A stretch of DNA of 64,000 nt from Paractinoplanes maris (lineage in GTDB: Bacteria > Actinomycetota > Actinomycetes > Mycobacteriales > Micromonosporaceae). The translations under genes and the position numbers were made by a program. Below the pieces are notes generated by a model, which was not told the origin of the DNA, did not search any database, and saw only the letters and a program-made list of their open reading frames with translations. Below are positions 25,870 through 34,558 of this stretch, piece by piece. Position 1 is the stretch's first letter, and each line of letters starts with the position of its first letter. The stretch is taken from positions 1 through 64,000 of the forward strand of contig NZ_JALPVL010000003.1 in assembly GCF_023544465.1 (NCBI RefSeq), in the 5' to 3' direction.

Positions 25870-26726
25870 CCGACTTCGAGGCGCAGACCGGGCAGTGGCG
25901 TCGCGAGCTGACCGCGCACTGCTACCGGATGCTGGGCTCGTGGGACGAGGCGGAGGACGTCGTCCAGGAGACGTATCTGCGCGCCTGGCGCGGCTGGGAG
26001 CAATTTCACCACCGGGCCTCGGTACGCACGTGGCTGTACCGGATCGCCACCAACGTGACGCTGTCGGCGCTGCAGGGGCGTGGCCGCCGGGCGCTGCCGT
26101 CGGGCCTCGGTGGACCGGACGGCGAGGGCACCCGGCCCGCCGAGGTCTGGATCCAGCCGTACGCCGACGATCGCGACGACCTGCGGCTGGCGCTCATCGC
26201 CGGCTTGCAGACGCTGACCCCGGGCCAGCGGGCCGTCCTGCTCCTGCGCGATGTGCTGGCGTTCCCGGCGGCCGAGGTCGGTGAGATGCTCGGCCTCACC
26301 CCGGCCGCGGTGAAGAGCGCCCTGCAACGGGCCCGCGCCCGGCTGGGCGAGGCCGCCCACCGCCCCGACGACGTGGCCGAGCCGACCAGCCCGGCCGCCC
26401 GCCGCCAGCTCGACGCCTACCTGACGGCCTTCCGCACAGCCGACATCACCGGCCTCACCGCCCTGCTGCGCCAGGACGCCAAGCTGGAGCTGATCCCGGG
26501 CCGGCGCTGGTTCGACGGCATCGAGAACTGCCTGCCGGTCTTCGCCGACGCGGTGGGCGAGCCCGGCGACTGGCAGATGGAGCCGACGGTCATGAACGGC
26601 CAGCCGGCGGCACTGGTCCACTACCGCGGCGAGCCCATGGGCACAGCCGTCCTCGACTGCCGGGTCGACGGCATCGCCGGCGTGACGGTCTTCGGCCGGC
26701 CCGTTACGCCAAACACATCGACGTAA
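25866..26726 (+). CDS. ECF sigma factor with SnoaL-like C-terminal domain (SigG/SigJ type)
   Basis: 286 residues: sigma-2 (RRELTAHCYRMLGSWDEAED, VVQETYLRAWRGW, WLYRIATNVTLSAL), sigma-4 (LTPGQRAVLLLRDVLAFPAA, VGEMLGLTPAAVKSALQRAR) and a C-terminal SnoaL-like domain (~195-286). In related ECF factors this domain replaces an anti-sigma factor as the regulator, and indeed no anti-sigma gene is adjacent. GTG at 25866 overlaps the esterase stop, suggesting linked function. Targets are unknown. Confidence 0.87.
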   Translation: MTDFEAQTGQWRRELTAHCYRMLGSWDEAEDVVQETYLRAWRGWEQFHHRASVRTWLYRIATNVTLSALQGRGRRALPSGLGGPDGEGTRPAEVWIQPYADDRDDLRLALIAGLQTLTPGQRAVLLLRDVLAFPAAEVGEMLGLTPAAVKSALQRARARLGEAAHRPDDVAEPTSPAARRQLDAYLTAFRTADITGLTALLRQDAKLELIPGRRWFDGIENCLPVFADAVGEPGDWQMEPTVMNGQPAALVHYRGEPMGTAVLDCRVDGIAGVTVFGRPVTPNTST

Positions 26727-26738
26727 TACGATGCGTCG

Positions 26739-28664
26739 ATGTCAGGGCTACGAATGCGGCTTGCCACAGCCGTCGTCGCGGGGGTCGCCACCACACTGAC
26801 CGTCGCCGCGGCGCCGGCCGGAGCCGCCGGGACACCACCACACATCCGGGCCGGCGAGACTGTGCCGGTCTACTCCTACGAGAACGCCGTACGCGAAAGC
26901 GTCTGGGTGCAGACCACGCTGGACAACGACCTCGACGGGGTGCCGGACAAGGTGGCCGTCGACATCGTGCGGCCCCGCGAGGCGGCCGACCGGCACCTCA
27001 AGATCCCGGTCATCCTGGAGGCCTCGCCGTATTACTCGTGCTGCGGGCGCGGCAACGAGAGCGAGCTCAAGGAGTACGACGCCGACGGCACGATCACCAA
27101 GCAGCCGCTGTTCTACGACAACTACTTCGTGCCCCGGGGGTACGCGTTCGTCGCGGCCGACCTGGCCGGCACCGGCCGGTCGACCGGGTGCATGGACGTC
27201 GGCGGACGCGAGGAGGTGCTCAGCGCCAAGGCCGTCGTCGACTGGCTGAACGGGCGCGCCCGGGCCACCTACGCCGACGGGACGCCCGCGGTCGCCACCC
27301 GCTGGACCACCGGGAAGACCGGGATGATCGGCAAGTCGTGGGACGGCTCGGTGGCCAACGGGGTCGCCGCGACCGGCGTCGAGGGGCTCGAGACGATCGT
27401 GCCGATCTCGGCCATCTCCAGCTGGTACGACTACCAGCGCTACAACGGTGTGCTGCGCGCCGAGGACTACCCCGAGTTCCTGCACCAGGCGGTCAGCGGG
27501 CGGCCTGACGGAGCGTGTGACGCCACGCTGAAGGAACTCGACGAGGGCAGCGACGACGCCACCGGCGACTACAACGCGTACTGGGCCGAGCGGGACTTCC
27601 GGCCGGATGCCCGCCAGGTCAAGGCGAGCGTGCTCATCGCGCACGGCCTCAACGACACGAACGTGACGACCACGCAGTTCGCCCGGTGGTGGAGCCGGCT
27701 CAACGGGCCCAAGAAGATGTGGCTGTCCCAGCAGGGGCACGTCGACCCGTTCGACATCCGCCGCGCCGAGTGGGTCGGCCTGCTGCACAAGTGGTTCGAC
27801 CGCTGGTTGCAGGGCCTGCGCAACGGCATCGACCGCGAGCCGCCGGTGACCATCGAGACAGCGCCGGGCACATGGGTGAGCGAGCGCACCTGGCCCGCCT
27901 CCGCTGCGCGGTCGGCGAAGGTCACCCTGGGTAACGGCGATGGGACGACGGGCACGCTGGGTGGCCCGTCCGGGTCCGGTTCCCGTACGTGGACCGACGC
28001 GCCCGCCCTCAGCGAGGCCGCCGCCGTGGCCGGTCCCAACACCGCCGTGCCCGGGCGGGTGGCCTTCCTGTCGGCCCCGCTGACCCGGGGCGTACGGGTC
28101 TCGGGCACCCCCTCGGTGACGCTGCGGGTGCAGGTCGACCGGCCGACCACCGAGCTCACCGCCCGGCTGGTCGACTACGGCACCGCGGCCCGGGTGAACT
28201 ACCTGGGCCCCGGTGAGGGCATCCGGACGCTGACCACCGAATCCTGCTGGGGCGCCTCGACCGCGGCCGACGACGCCTGTTACCTGGACACGGCCGAGGA
28301 CGTGGTGACCAGCGACCACGCGATCCTGACCCGCGGCTGGCAGGACGCCGCCCACCACGTGTCGCTGCGGTTCGTCACGCCGCTGCGGCCCGGCCGGTGG
28401 TATTCGGTGACGGTGCCGATGCAGGCGACCGATCAGCGGATCGCCGCCGGGCACGTGCTCGGCCTGATCCTGCAGGCGAGCGACGAGGAATACTCGTCCC
28501 CGCAGTCGACCGGCGCGACGATCCGGATGGACCTGCGCGGCAGCTCGCTCACGCTTCCGCTGGTCGGCCAGCTGCCTCCGGCCGGCGCGACCGCACCGGT
28601 CGTCCCGACGGCGCCCGCACCGACCACGCTGGCGCCTCCGCGATACCGGCCGCAGCTTCCCTAG
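26739..28664 (+). CDS. Secreted Xaa-Pro dipeptidyl-peptidase / CocE-NonD family hydrolase (S15)
   Basis: 641 residues with a Sec signal (residues 1-30, AGAAG). The alpha/beta-hydrolase part has Ser200 in GKSWDGS, Asp in HGLNDTNV and His in QQGHVDPFD, followed by the beta-rich C-terminal domain (~370-600) of the S15/CocE family and a proline-rich tail. It has the N-terminal strand segment YSYENAVRESVWVQT and the ASPYYSC region typical of secreted actinobacterial Xaa-Pro dipeptidyl-peptidases. It should cleave X-Pro dipeptides outside the cell. It begins 12 bases after the sigma factor gene and could be co-transcribed. Confidence 0.85.
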   Translation: MSGLRMRLATAVVAGVATTLTVAAAPAGAAGTPPHIRAGETVPVYSYENAVRESVWVQTTLDNDLDGVPDKVAVDIVRPREAADRHLKIPVILEASPYYSCCGRGNESELKEYDADGTITKQPLFYDNYFVPRGYAFVAADLAGTGRSTGCMDVGGREEVLSAKAVVDWLNGRARATYADGTPAVATRWTTGKTGMIGKSWDGSVANGVAATGVEGLETIVPISAISSWYDYQRYNGVLRAEDYPEFLHQAVSGRPDGACDATLKELDEGSDDATGDYNAYWAERDFRPDARQVKASVLIAHGLNDTNVTTTQFARWWSRLNGPKKMWLSQQGHVDPFDIRRAEWVGLLHKWFDRWLQGLRNGIDREPPVTIETAPGTWVSERTWPASAARSAKVTLGNGDGTTGTLGGPSGSGSRTWTDAPALSEAAAVAGPNTAVPGRVAFLSAPLTRGVRVSGTPSVTLRVQVDRPTTELTARLVDYGTAARVNYLGPGEGIRTLTTESCWGASTAADDACYLDTAEDVVTSDHAILTRGWQDAAHHVSLRFVTPLRPGRWYSVTVPMQATDQRIAAGHVLGLILQASDEEYSSPQSTGATIRMDLRGSSLTLPLVGQLPPAGATAPVVPTAPAPTTLAPPRYRPQLP

Positions 28665-28757
28665 TCGCCGCAAGGGGTGACCGTCACTACTGCCGCCGGT
28701 CGGCGGTGTGACGGCGCCCCTTGGCCGGCCCGGGCCGCCGACGGCAGGATCGGCGTC

Positions 28758-29432
28758 GTGACCATAGGCTCAGTGGCGCCGGCCGTGTCCCGCACCTCGC
28801 CCGCGGTGGCGGTGGTGCTGTCGTTCGCGGCCGGCGCCACCGACGCCTTCGCCTTCCTCCAACTGGGCGGCATCTTCACCGCCAACATGACCGGCAACCT
28901 GATCCTCGTCGGCCTGTTCCAGCGACCCGGTTACCTGACCACGCTGATCGGCGCGACCGTCGCCGTCCTGGTCTTCGCCGGGGTGGTCTGCGCCGGATTC
29001 CGGATCACGCTGTCGCGGCGGGGCCCGGAACGGGGTGCCTTCGTCCTGCTCGTCGCGGCGACGGTCGCCCAGCTCGCGGTGCTGGGCGGATACGCTGCCG
29101 CGGCCCGGCCGCCCGGGCGGCTCCTGCTGTGCGGGTTCATCGCCCTGTCGGCCGTGGCGATGGCCGGCCAGACCGTCATCGGCCGCACCATCGAGGCGAA
29201 ATCCGGCGTGACGACCACCTTCGTGACCGGCACCCTGACCAGCCTCATGCAGACCCTGGCCGACGGCCGGCGCGACTTCCTGACCGTACGGGCCCTGTCG
29301 ATCCTCGCCCTGGTCGCCGGAGCCCTCGGCGGTGCGCTGGCCACCGCCGCCGATCCGGTGCTGGGCGCCGCCCTGCCGCTGGTGCCCTCGGTCGCCGCGC
29401 TCGTGCTGCTGCTCCTCGGACGGCGGTCCTGA
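28758..29432 (+). CDS. DUF1275 (YoaK-like) membrane protein
   Basis: 224 residues, six hydrophobic spans, with the DUF1275 hallmarks SFAAGATDAFAFLQLGGIFT-ANMTGN and later MAGQTVIG and FVTGTLTSL. The function of the family is unknown. GTG at 28758 is chosen because the 27 upstream in-frame codons look random and the family begins near this point. Confidence 0.8.
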   Translation: MTIGSVAPAVSRTSPAVAVVLSFAAGATDAFAFLQLGGIFTANMTGNLILVGLFQRPGYLTTLIGATVAVLVFAGVVCAGFRITLSRRGPERGAFVLLVAATVAQLAVLGGYAAAARPPGRLLLCGFIALSAVAMAGQTVIGRTIEAKSGVTTTFVTGTLTSLMQTLADGRRDFLTVRALSILALVAGALGGALATAADPVLGAALPLVPSVAALVLLLLGRRS

Positions 29433-29617
29433 GCGCCCCGGCACCCACCGGTCAGGGAATCAGCACGAGCTTGCGGGGGCGTGCCCGGCCCGGCGCGCTC
29501 GAGCCACCAGCGCGAGCGAGACGTCCAGCGCCTCGTCGGTGCCGGCGAGGTCGACTGCGGCGCTGCGCGGTGCGGCGCCATCAGGCCGACCCCGCCGGAC
29601 CCGCCGTGGACGCATCA
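29433..29617. other. Intergenic gap
   Basis: 185 bases between convergent genes; I see no gene. Open frames through it lack protein-like composition. Confidence 0.5.
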
Positions 29618-29941
29618 CTACCGCAGTGCCTCGTCGCGGCTCCGGCGCAAGCGGGCCAGAGCCAGCCCGCCGAGGCCCGCCGCGATCAGGCCGAAGGCCA
29701 GGGCCGCCCAGCCGCCCACCACCCCGCTGCCGCTGCCCGGTCCACCGTCGGCCACGGCGATCACGACAGCGCCGGCCAGGGCGCCGATGGTTCCCGCGGT
29801 CAGGGCGGCCGCGGCCCGGCGCCGGCCGCCGGGCCGGGCCAGTGCGGACGCTCCGAGGGCAACGCCGGCGACGGCCAGCAGTGCGGCGGTGGTGGCCAGG
29901 AGGCGGCCACCGGTGAGGGCGTAGGACGCGGCGAGCAACAT
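29618..29941 (-). CDS. DUF6223-like small membrane protein
   Basis: 107 residues with three hydrophobic spans (about 13-35, 44-65, 73-97) and a basic, charged end (RLRRSRDEALR). The sequence, with a small-residue-rich membrane core and PGGRRR loop, matches what I know as the DUF6223 family. ATG at 29941; a weak AAGGGG-type ribosome binding site is upstream. It is divergent from a histidine kinase gene. Confidence 0.65.
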   Translation of the reverse strand: MLLAASYALTGGRLLATTAALLAVAGVALGASALARPGGRRRAAAALTAGTIGALAGAVVIAVADGGPGSGSGVVGGWAALAFGLIAAGLGGLALARLRRSRDEALR

Positions 29942-30064
29942 GGTGAAACCCCTTCCCGGGCAACGTGTGTCGATCCTGACTGCCGGAGGGGCCGGTCCAC
30001 ATCGTGCGGCTGTGGACAGTCGGGCTACTGCGTCCGTGGTAGCCGAGGTTGCTCCGCTCGCAGG

Positions 30065-30088
30065 ACTCGCCCACCGGGCCGGGCGAGT
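30065..30088. promoter_or_regulatory. Inverted repeat before the histidine kinase gene
   Basis: ACTCGCCC and its complement GGGCGAGT are separated by eight bases and end 12 bases before the kinase ATG. It could be an autoregulatory site for the response regulator or an RNA hairpin. Confidence 0.3.
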
Positions 30089-30100
30089 TATGGTGCCCGC

Positions 30101-31210
30101 ATGGGCCGGATGAGCGTCCACCTCCGCGACGCCGCCCTCGCGGCCGGGGTGGCGGTGGTGCTGCTGTTCGACGGGCTCTCCGGGCCGCGGACCGGCACCG
30201 CCGCGATCGGCTCGGTGCTGCTGGTGGCGAGTGGTCTGGCGCTGGCCGGGCGCCGCGATCGGCCCGTTGCCGTCCTGGTCTTCACCGGGCTGTGCGCGGT
30301 GGGTTATCGGGCGGCCGGCTTCGAGGTGTTCGCGGTGGCCTATCTGGTGGCCGTGTATTCGGCCGTCCGGGCCGGTCGCCGGGTCGCGGTCCTGGTCACC
30401 AGCGTGGCCGTCCTGGTCACGCTGCCCGGCGCGGCGGCGTTCTCCGGGGTCGCGAGCCCGGGCGGGACCATCGACCAGGTCCGCGGTGTGCTCGAACTGG
30501 CCTGGTTGATCGCGGCCGCGGCCGCCGGGGAGGCGTTGCGGCAGGCCGAGCGGAGGGCGGACGAGGCGGAGCGGACGCGGGAGGAGATCGCGCTGCGCCG
30601 GGCCGGGGAGGAACGCCTGCACCTCGCGCGGGAGCTGCACGACTCGCTCACCCATCAGATCTCGGTCATCAAGGTGCACGCCGAGGCCGCCGTGCATGTC
30701 GCCCAGCGCCGCGGTGAGCCGGTCCCGGAGGCGTTGCTGGCCATCCGGGAGGCCGGGCGGGAGGCGTCGCGGGAGCTCCGGGCCACCCTGGAGGCGTTGC
30801 GGGACGACGACAGTGCCCCGCCGCGCGGGCTCGACCACGTCCCCGATCTCGTCCGGCAGGTCTGCACGACCGGGCTGGCGGCGACGCTCACGGTCGAGGG
30901 CCGCCGTCCCGAGCTGCCGACCGCGGTCGACCGGACCGCCTACCGGATCGTGCAGGAGTCGCTGACCAACGTGACCCGGCACGCCGCGGCCGCGACCGCG
31001 TCGGTCCGGATCGGCTACCGGCCGGGCGAGGTGTCCATCCAGGTCGACGACGACGGCACGGCGGCGGCCGACGCCGCCCCGGTGCCCGGTGCGGGATTGC
31101 TGGGCATGCGCGAGCGGGTGGGCGCGCTCGGCGGCCGGCTGCGGGCCGGTGGTCGCGCCGGGGGTGGGTTCACCGTGCGGGCCGAGCTGCCGGTGGACCG
31201 TACGGGATGA
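30101..31210 (+). CDS. Sensor histidine kinase (HisKA_3 type)
   Basis: 369 residues: four or five membrane spans (~10-150), a short coiled coil rich in E/R (EALRQAERRADEAERTREE), the HisKA_3 domain with phospho-His in LARELHDSLTHQIS, and a C-terminal ATPase domain (YRIVQESLTNVTRHA, GAGLLGMRERVG). It lacks a large sensor domain. The response regulator gene starts in its stop codon (ATGA overlap). This is the second NarL-type pair within 10 kb. Confidence 0.88.
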   Translation: MGRMSVHLRDAALAAGVAVVLLFDGLSGPRTGTAAIGSVLLVASGLALAGRRDRPVAVLVFTGLCAVGYRAAGFEVFAVAYLVAVYSAVRAGRRVAVLVTSVAVLVTLPGAAAFSGVASPGGTIDQVRGVLELAWLIAAAAAGEALRQAERRADEAERTREEIALRRAGEERLHLARELHDSLTHQISVIKVHAEAAVHVAQRRGEPVPEALLAIREAGREASRELRATLEALRDDDSAPPRGLDHVPDLVRQVCTTGLAATLTVEGRRPELPTAVDRTAYRIVQESLTNVTRHAAAATASVRIGYRPGEVSIQVDDDGTAAADAAPVPGAGLLGMRERVGALGGRLRAGGRAGGGFTVRAELPVDRTG

Positions 31211-31869
31211 TCCGCGTCCTGCTGGTCGACGACCAGCCGCTGATCCGCAGCGGGTTCCGCGCGATGCTCGACGCCGAGCGGGACATCGAGGTGGTGGCCG
31301 AGGCGGGCGACGGTGACGAGGGCGTGGCGCTGGCCCGGGCCCATCGGCCGGACGTGGCGCTCATGGACATCCGGATGCCGCACGTCGACGGGATCGAGGC
31401 GACCCGGCGCATCGCGGCCGACCCGGAGCTGGCCGGGGTGCACGTCGTCGTCCTGACCAACTACGGGCTCGACGAGTACGTCTTCCACGCCCTGCGGGCC
31501 GGTGCCGCCGGCTTCCTGGTCAAGGACGTCGAGCCCGAGGACTTCCTGCACGCGCTCCGGGTGGCCGCGCGCGGTGACGCCCTGCTCGCGCCGTCGATCA
31601 CCCGCAAGCTCATCGACCGTTACGTGGCCGAGCCGCCGCGCCCCAGCGGGGTGGCGCTCGGCGAGCTCACCAACCGGGAACGCGAGGCCGTGATCCTGGC
31701 CGCCCGTGGCCTGTCCAACGACGAGATCGCCGCGCGCATGGTGATCAGCCCGGTGACCGCCAAGACCCATCTCAACCGGGCGATGACCAAGCTGCACGCC
31801 CGGGACCGGGCGCAGCTGGTGATCCGGGCCTACGAATCCGGGCTGGTGGCGCCGCGCAGCGAGGTGTAG
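31207..31869 (+). CDS. NarL/LuxR-type response regulator
   Basis: 220 residues with receiver domain (LLVDDQPLIRSGF, phospho-Asp in VALMDIRMPHVDG, VVVLTNYG, FLVKDVEPED) and LuxR DNA-binding domain (LTNREREAVILAARGLSNDE, VTAKTHLNRAMTKL). It is partner of the kinase just upstream by 4-base overlap. The last 40 bases overlap the 3' end of the oppositely oriented glycosyltransferase gene. Confidence 0.9.
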   Translation: MIRVLLVDDQPLIRSGFRAMLDAERDIEVVAEAGDGDEGVALARAHRPDVALMDIRMPHVDGIEATRRIAADPELAGVHVVVLTNYGLDEYVFHALRAGAAGFLVKDVEPEDFLHALRVAARGDALLAPSITRKLIDRYVAEPPRPSGVALGELTNREREAVILAARGLSNDEIAARMVISPVTAKTHLNRAMTKLHARDRAQLVIRAYESGLVAPRSEV

Positions 31870-32900
31870 AGCCCGACGTGCCGGCGGGCGGCGGCAGCCC
31901 AGGTGTGGGCGGCGGCCAGCGCACGGCCCGCGGCGCGGCGGTCCGGGTCGGGTTCCTTGACCGCGCGGGTCAGGGCCGCGGCCAGCGAGGCCGCGTCGCT
32001 GCCGTAGGTGACCGCGGAGCCGAAGACCTCCCGCAGGACGGGCAGGTCGCGCACGACGACCGGGACGCCGGCGGCCAGCGCCTCCATGGCGGCCAGCCCG
32101 AAACCCTCCTTGGTGGACGGGAAGGCGAAGGCCGAGGCGCCCGCCATCAGCGACGGCAGGAACGCGTGGTCGACCGGGCCGAGGACCGTCGGAGCGACGT
32201 CGAGCGAGGCCGCCTGAGCATCCCATTGGGCGCGGTAGTCGCGGTAGTCGAAGAGCGTCTCGCCGCCGGCTATCACCAGGCGCAGGCCGGGCAGGGAACG
32301 GCGCATCCGGGCGTAGGCGGCGAGCAGGTCGAGCGAACCCTTGCGGGGCTCGATGCCGCCGACCGACAGCAGATAGGGGTGGTCGGCCACGTGCGGGACA
32401 GCCGAGGCGAAGCGCTCGTGGTCGACGCCGTTGGGGATGACCGTCGCGGTCAGGCCCCACCCGGCGTGGAGCTCGGCGGCGACGGCCGAGGAGACACAGA
32501 CATGGGCGTACGGGCGGACGATCGCCCGTTCGTGACAGGCGACCAGCTCGGGGGTCGTGAACTGGTCGAGATGGTGGACGGTGCGCACACAACGATCCAC
32601 CGCGTTGGCGCTGATGCAGTCCTGGGCGTGCACCACGTCGTACGCGGAAGGGGTGAAAGCCTGTCGCAGCAAGGCGATGGAGCGCTGGATCCGCTCGCCC
32701 ACGCCCTCGCCGGGGGCCTCGGGGAAGGGGACGACGGCCAGGTGCACGCGCGGGTCGACCGGCCGGAAGAAGCCGCCGCCCCGGCCGAGTGTCCACACTG
32801 TCACGTCGTGCCCGAGGGCGGCCAGGGCCTCGGCCAGGCCGAGCGTGTGCACGACGCCACCGCGCGGCCGGGTCGAGTAGGTCAGCAGGGCGATCCTCAC
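31830..32900 (-). CDS. MSMEG_0565-family glycosyltransferase
   Basis: 356-residue GT4-type glycosyltransferase: N-terminal RIALLTYSTRPRGGVVHTLG, a nucleotide-sugar region with VIPNGVDHERF, GGIEPRKGS and the C-terminal EX7E-like segment PSTKEGFGLAAMEAL. This variant and its neighbourhood identify it as the glycosyltransferase that accompanies the Nit1 (MSMEG_0565-0572) cluster. GTG at 32900 overlaps the stop of the nitrilase-like gene. What it glycosylates is unknown; its presence implies that the product of the cluster becomes a glycoconjugate. It is the last gene of the nine-gene operon. Confidence 0.82.
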   Translation of the reverse strand: MRIALLTYSTRPRGGVVHTLGLAEALAALGHDVTVWTLGRGGGFFRPVDPRVHLAVVPFPEAPGEGVGERIQRSIALLRQAFTPSAYDVVHAQDCISANAVDRCVRTVHHLDQFTTPELVACHERAIVRPYAHVCVSSAVAAELHAGWGLTATVIPNGVDHERFASAVPHVADHPYLLSVGGIEPRKGSLDLLAAYARMRRSLPGLRLVIAGGETLFDYRDYRAQWDAQAASLDVAPTVLGPVDHAFLPSLMAGASAFAFPSTKEGFGLAAMEALAAGVPVVVRDLPVLREVFGSAVTYGSDAASLAAALTRAVKEPDPDRRAAGRALAAAHTWAAAARRHVGLYTSLRGATSPDS

Positions 32901-33721
32901 CGGTAGGCTCCCGGGCGCAACTCGGCGAGGTGGTTGAGCACCCGGCGGGCGCCGGCGATCTCCAGCGCGACGTCGAGCTCGGCCACCGCCAGGCCCGCCT
33001 TGGCCCACGTACGGGCGAGGACGTTGCCGGCCGGGCCGACCACCTTGGCCTGGCCCAGGAACCGCAGGCCACCCGCCGCGCCGGTCTGGTTCGACGACAC
33101 CACGACGATCTGGTTCTCGGCCGCGCGGGCGCAGTCGTACAGGTCGAACAGGCGCGACTGCCGGTCCTGCGACATCTTGGGGGCGGCGTTGGTGATGCTG
33201 GCCGGCCACGCGGACAGGCAGGCGACGATCTCGGCGCCGTCGACGGCCAGCGTGCGCGCCGACTCGGGGAACGTCTTGTCGTAGTCGATGAGCATGCCGA
33301 TCCGTCCCACCGGGGTGTCGAACGCGGCGAACGACTCCCCGGCGCAGTAGGCGATGCTCTCGGCCGCCGGCAGGTGCACCTTGCGGTGGCGGCCGAGCAC
33401 GCCGTCGCCGGTCAGGCAGACCGCGGCGTTGTAGCGGTCGGGGCCGTCCGCCTCGCAATAGCCGACGCAGACGACGATGTCGCCGGCGGCCGCGGCGATC
33501 CGCCGGAAGAGCAGATCGTCCGGCTCGAGCGCGGGCGGGAAGGCGGACGGGTCGGGGTGGCGCAGGTCGGCCAGGTAACCGCCGAGCGCGGCGTCGGGCA
33601 GCACGAGCAGGGCGGCCCCGGCCACGCGGGCGTCGTCGATCAGCTTGCCGATCCGGCCCAGGTCGTGCTCGAGGTTCCGGCCGAAATGGGCCGCGGCGGC
33701 GGCGATCCGGGTGACAGTCAT
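32897..33721 (-). CDS. Nitrilase-superfamily pseudoenzyme (catalytic Cys and Glu replaced)
   Basis: 274 residues, aligning throughout with the neighbouring nitrilase (shared GGYLADL, HRKVH, AFDTPVGR, YDK-FPESAR, LFD-RA-ENQ, LRF). The nitrilase triad is Glu-Lys-Cys. Here LPEA has become LPDA (Asp43), Lys114 is kept in RHRKVH, and the cysteine of ICYDK is aspartate (Asp146 in LIDYDK; codon GAC, two base changes from TGC). Ordinary thioester chemistry is therefore impossible. Intact length, codon use and reading frame argue for selection, perhaps as a structural partner of the active copy. ATG at 33721 overlaps the stop of that copy. Confidence 0.85.
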   Translation of the reverse strand: MTVTRIAAAAAHFGRNLEHDLGRIGKLIDDARVAGAALLVLPDAALGGYLADLRHPDPSAFPPALEPDDLLFRRIAAAAGDIVVCVGYCEADGPDRYNAAVCLTGDGVLGRHRKVHLPAAESIAYCAGESFAAFDTPVGRIGMLIDYDKTFPESARTLAVDGAEIVACLSAWPASITNAAPKMSQDRQSRLFDLYDCARAAENQIVVVSSNQTGAAGGLRFLGQAKVVGPAGNVLARTWAKAGLAVAELDVALEIAGARRVLNHLAELRPGAYR

Positions 33722-34536
33722 CCGGCGTAGGCGGCCGGTCGGCGGTCTCGGAGATGTCCCATGTAGCGGCGGGCCGCGGTCAGCGAGCCGGCCACGTCGA
33801 CGGTGGCGACGGCCATGCCGGGAGCACAGCCCGTCGTGGCCAGGACGTCACCGCCGGGATCGACGATCTTGGCGCTGCACACGAAGCGCAACGAGCCGAA
33901 GTGCCCGGCCTGGTTGGCCGAGATCCACACGACCTGGTTCTCCAGCGCCCGGGCCCGGTCGAACAGGTCGAAGCGCCGCGTCCACCGGTCGTCGGCCAGG
34001 TCGTCGGGCGCGTCGGTCCGGCTGCCGGGCCAGGCCGAGACGCACACGATGATCTCGGCCCCGTCGAGCGCCAGTGACCGCGCCGACTCCGGGAACGCCT
34101 TGTCGTAGCAGATCATCAGCCCGAGCCGGCCCACGGGCGTGTCGAACGCGGTGAACGAGTCGCCGGACGAGTAGCTCGCATCCTCGCGCAGCGGCTGGTG
34201 CACCTTGCGGTGGTTGCCGAGCACCCGGCCCTCACCGACGCAGACGACGCTGTTGTAGCGGGTGCCGTCCCCGGCGTCCTCGCAATAGCCCGCGCACACC
34301 ACCATGTCGCCGGCGAGGCCGATGAGGCGGGCGATCTCGGGCCCGTCGAGACGCAGCGCCGGCGGCAGCTCGGCCTGCCCGTTCAGGTCGGCCAGATAGC
34401 CGCCCAGGCACGCCTCGGGCAGGGCCAGCAGACGTACGCCGTCGGCGCGGGCCGCCGCCACCAGCTTCTCGACGCGCGCGAAGTCGTCCTCGAGATCACG
34501 GTCGAAAGCCTCCGCGACCGCCGCCACCCTGATCAT
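33718..34536 (-). CDS. Nit1-type nitrilase (Sll0784-like carbon-nitrogen hydrolase)
   Basis: 272 residues with the full catalytic triad of the carbon-nitrogen hydrolase superfamily: Glu41 (LPEACLGG), Lys111 (NHRKVHQP) and Cys143 (ICYDKAFPES). Its position between the AIR-synthase fusion and the glycosyltransferase is that of the Sll0784/Nit1 nitrilase. Nitrilases convert nitriles to acid and ammonia; the Nit1C cluster has been linked to growth on cyanide in Pseudomonas. GGAGG lies seven bases before the ATG at 34536. The downstream pseudoenzyme copy overlaps by four bases. Confidence 0.87.
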   Translation of the reverse strand: MIRVAAVAEAFDRDLEDDFARVEKLVAAARADGVRLLALPEACLGGYLADLNGQAELPPALRLDGPEIARLIGLAGDMVVCAGYCEDAGDGTRYNSVVCVGEGRVLGNHRKVHQPLREDASYSSGDSFTAFDTPVGRLGLMICYDKAFPESARSLALDGAEIIVCVSAWPGSRTDAPDDLADDRWTRRFDLFDRARALENQVVWISANQAGHFGSLRFVCSAKIVDPGGDVLATTGCAPGMAVATVDVAGSLTAARRYMGHLRDRRPAAYAG

Positions 34537-34558
34537 GATGTGCCTCCGTTGCCGTCGC

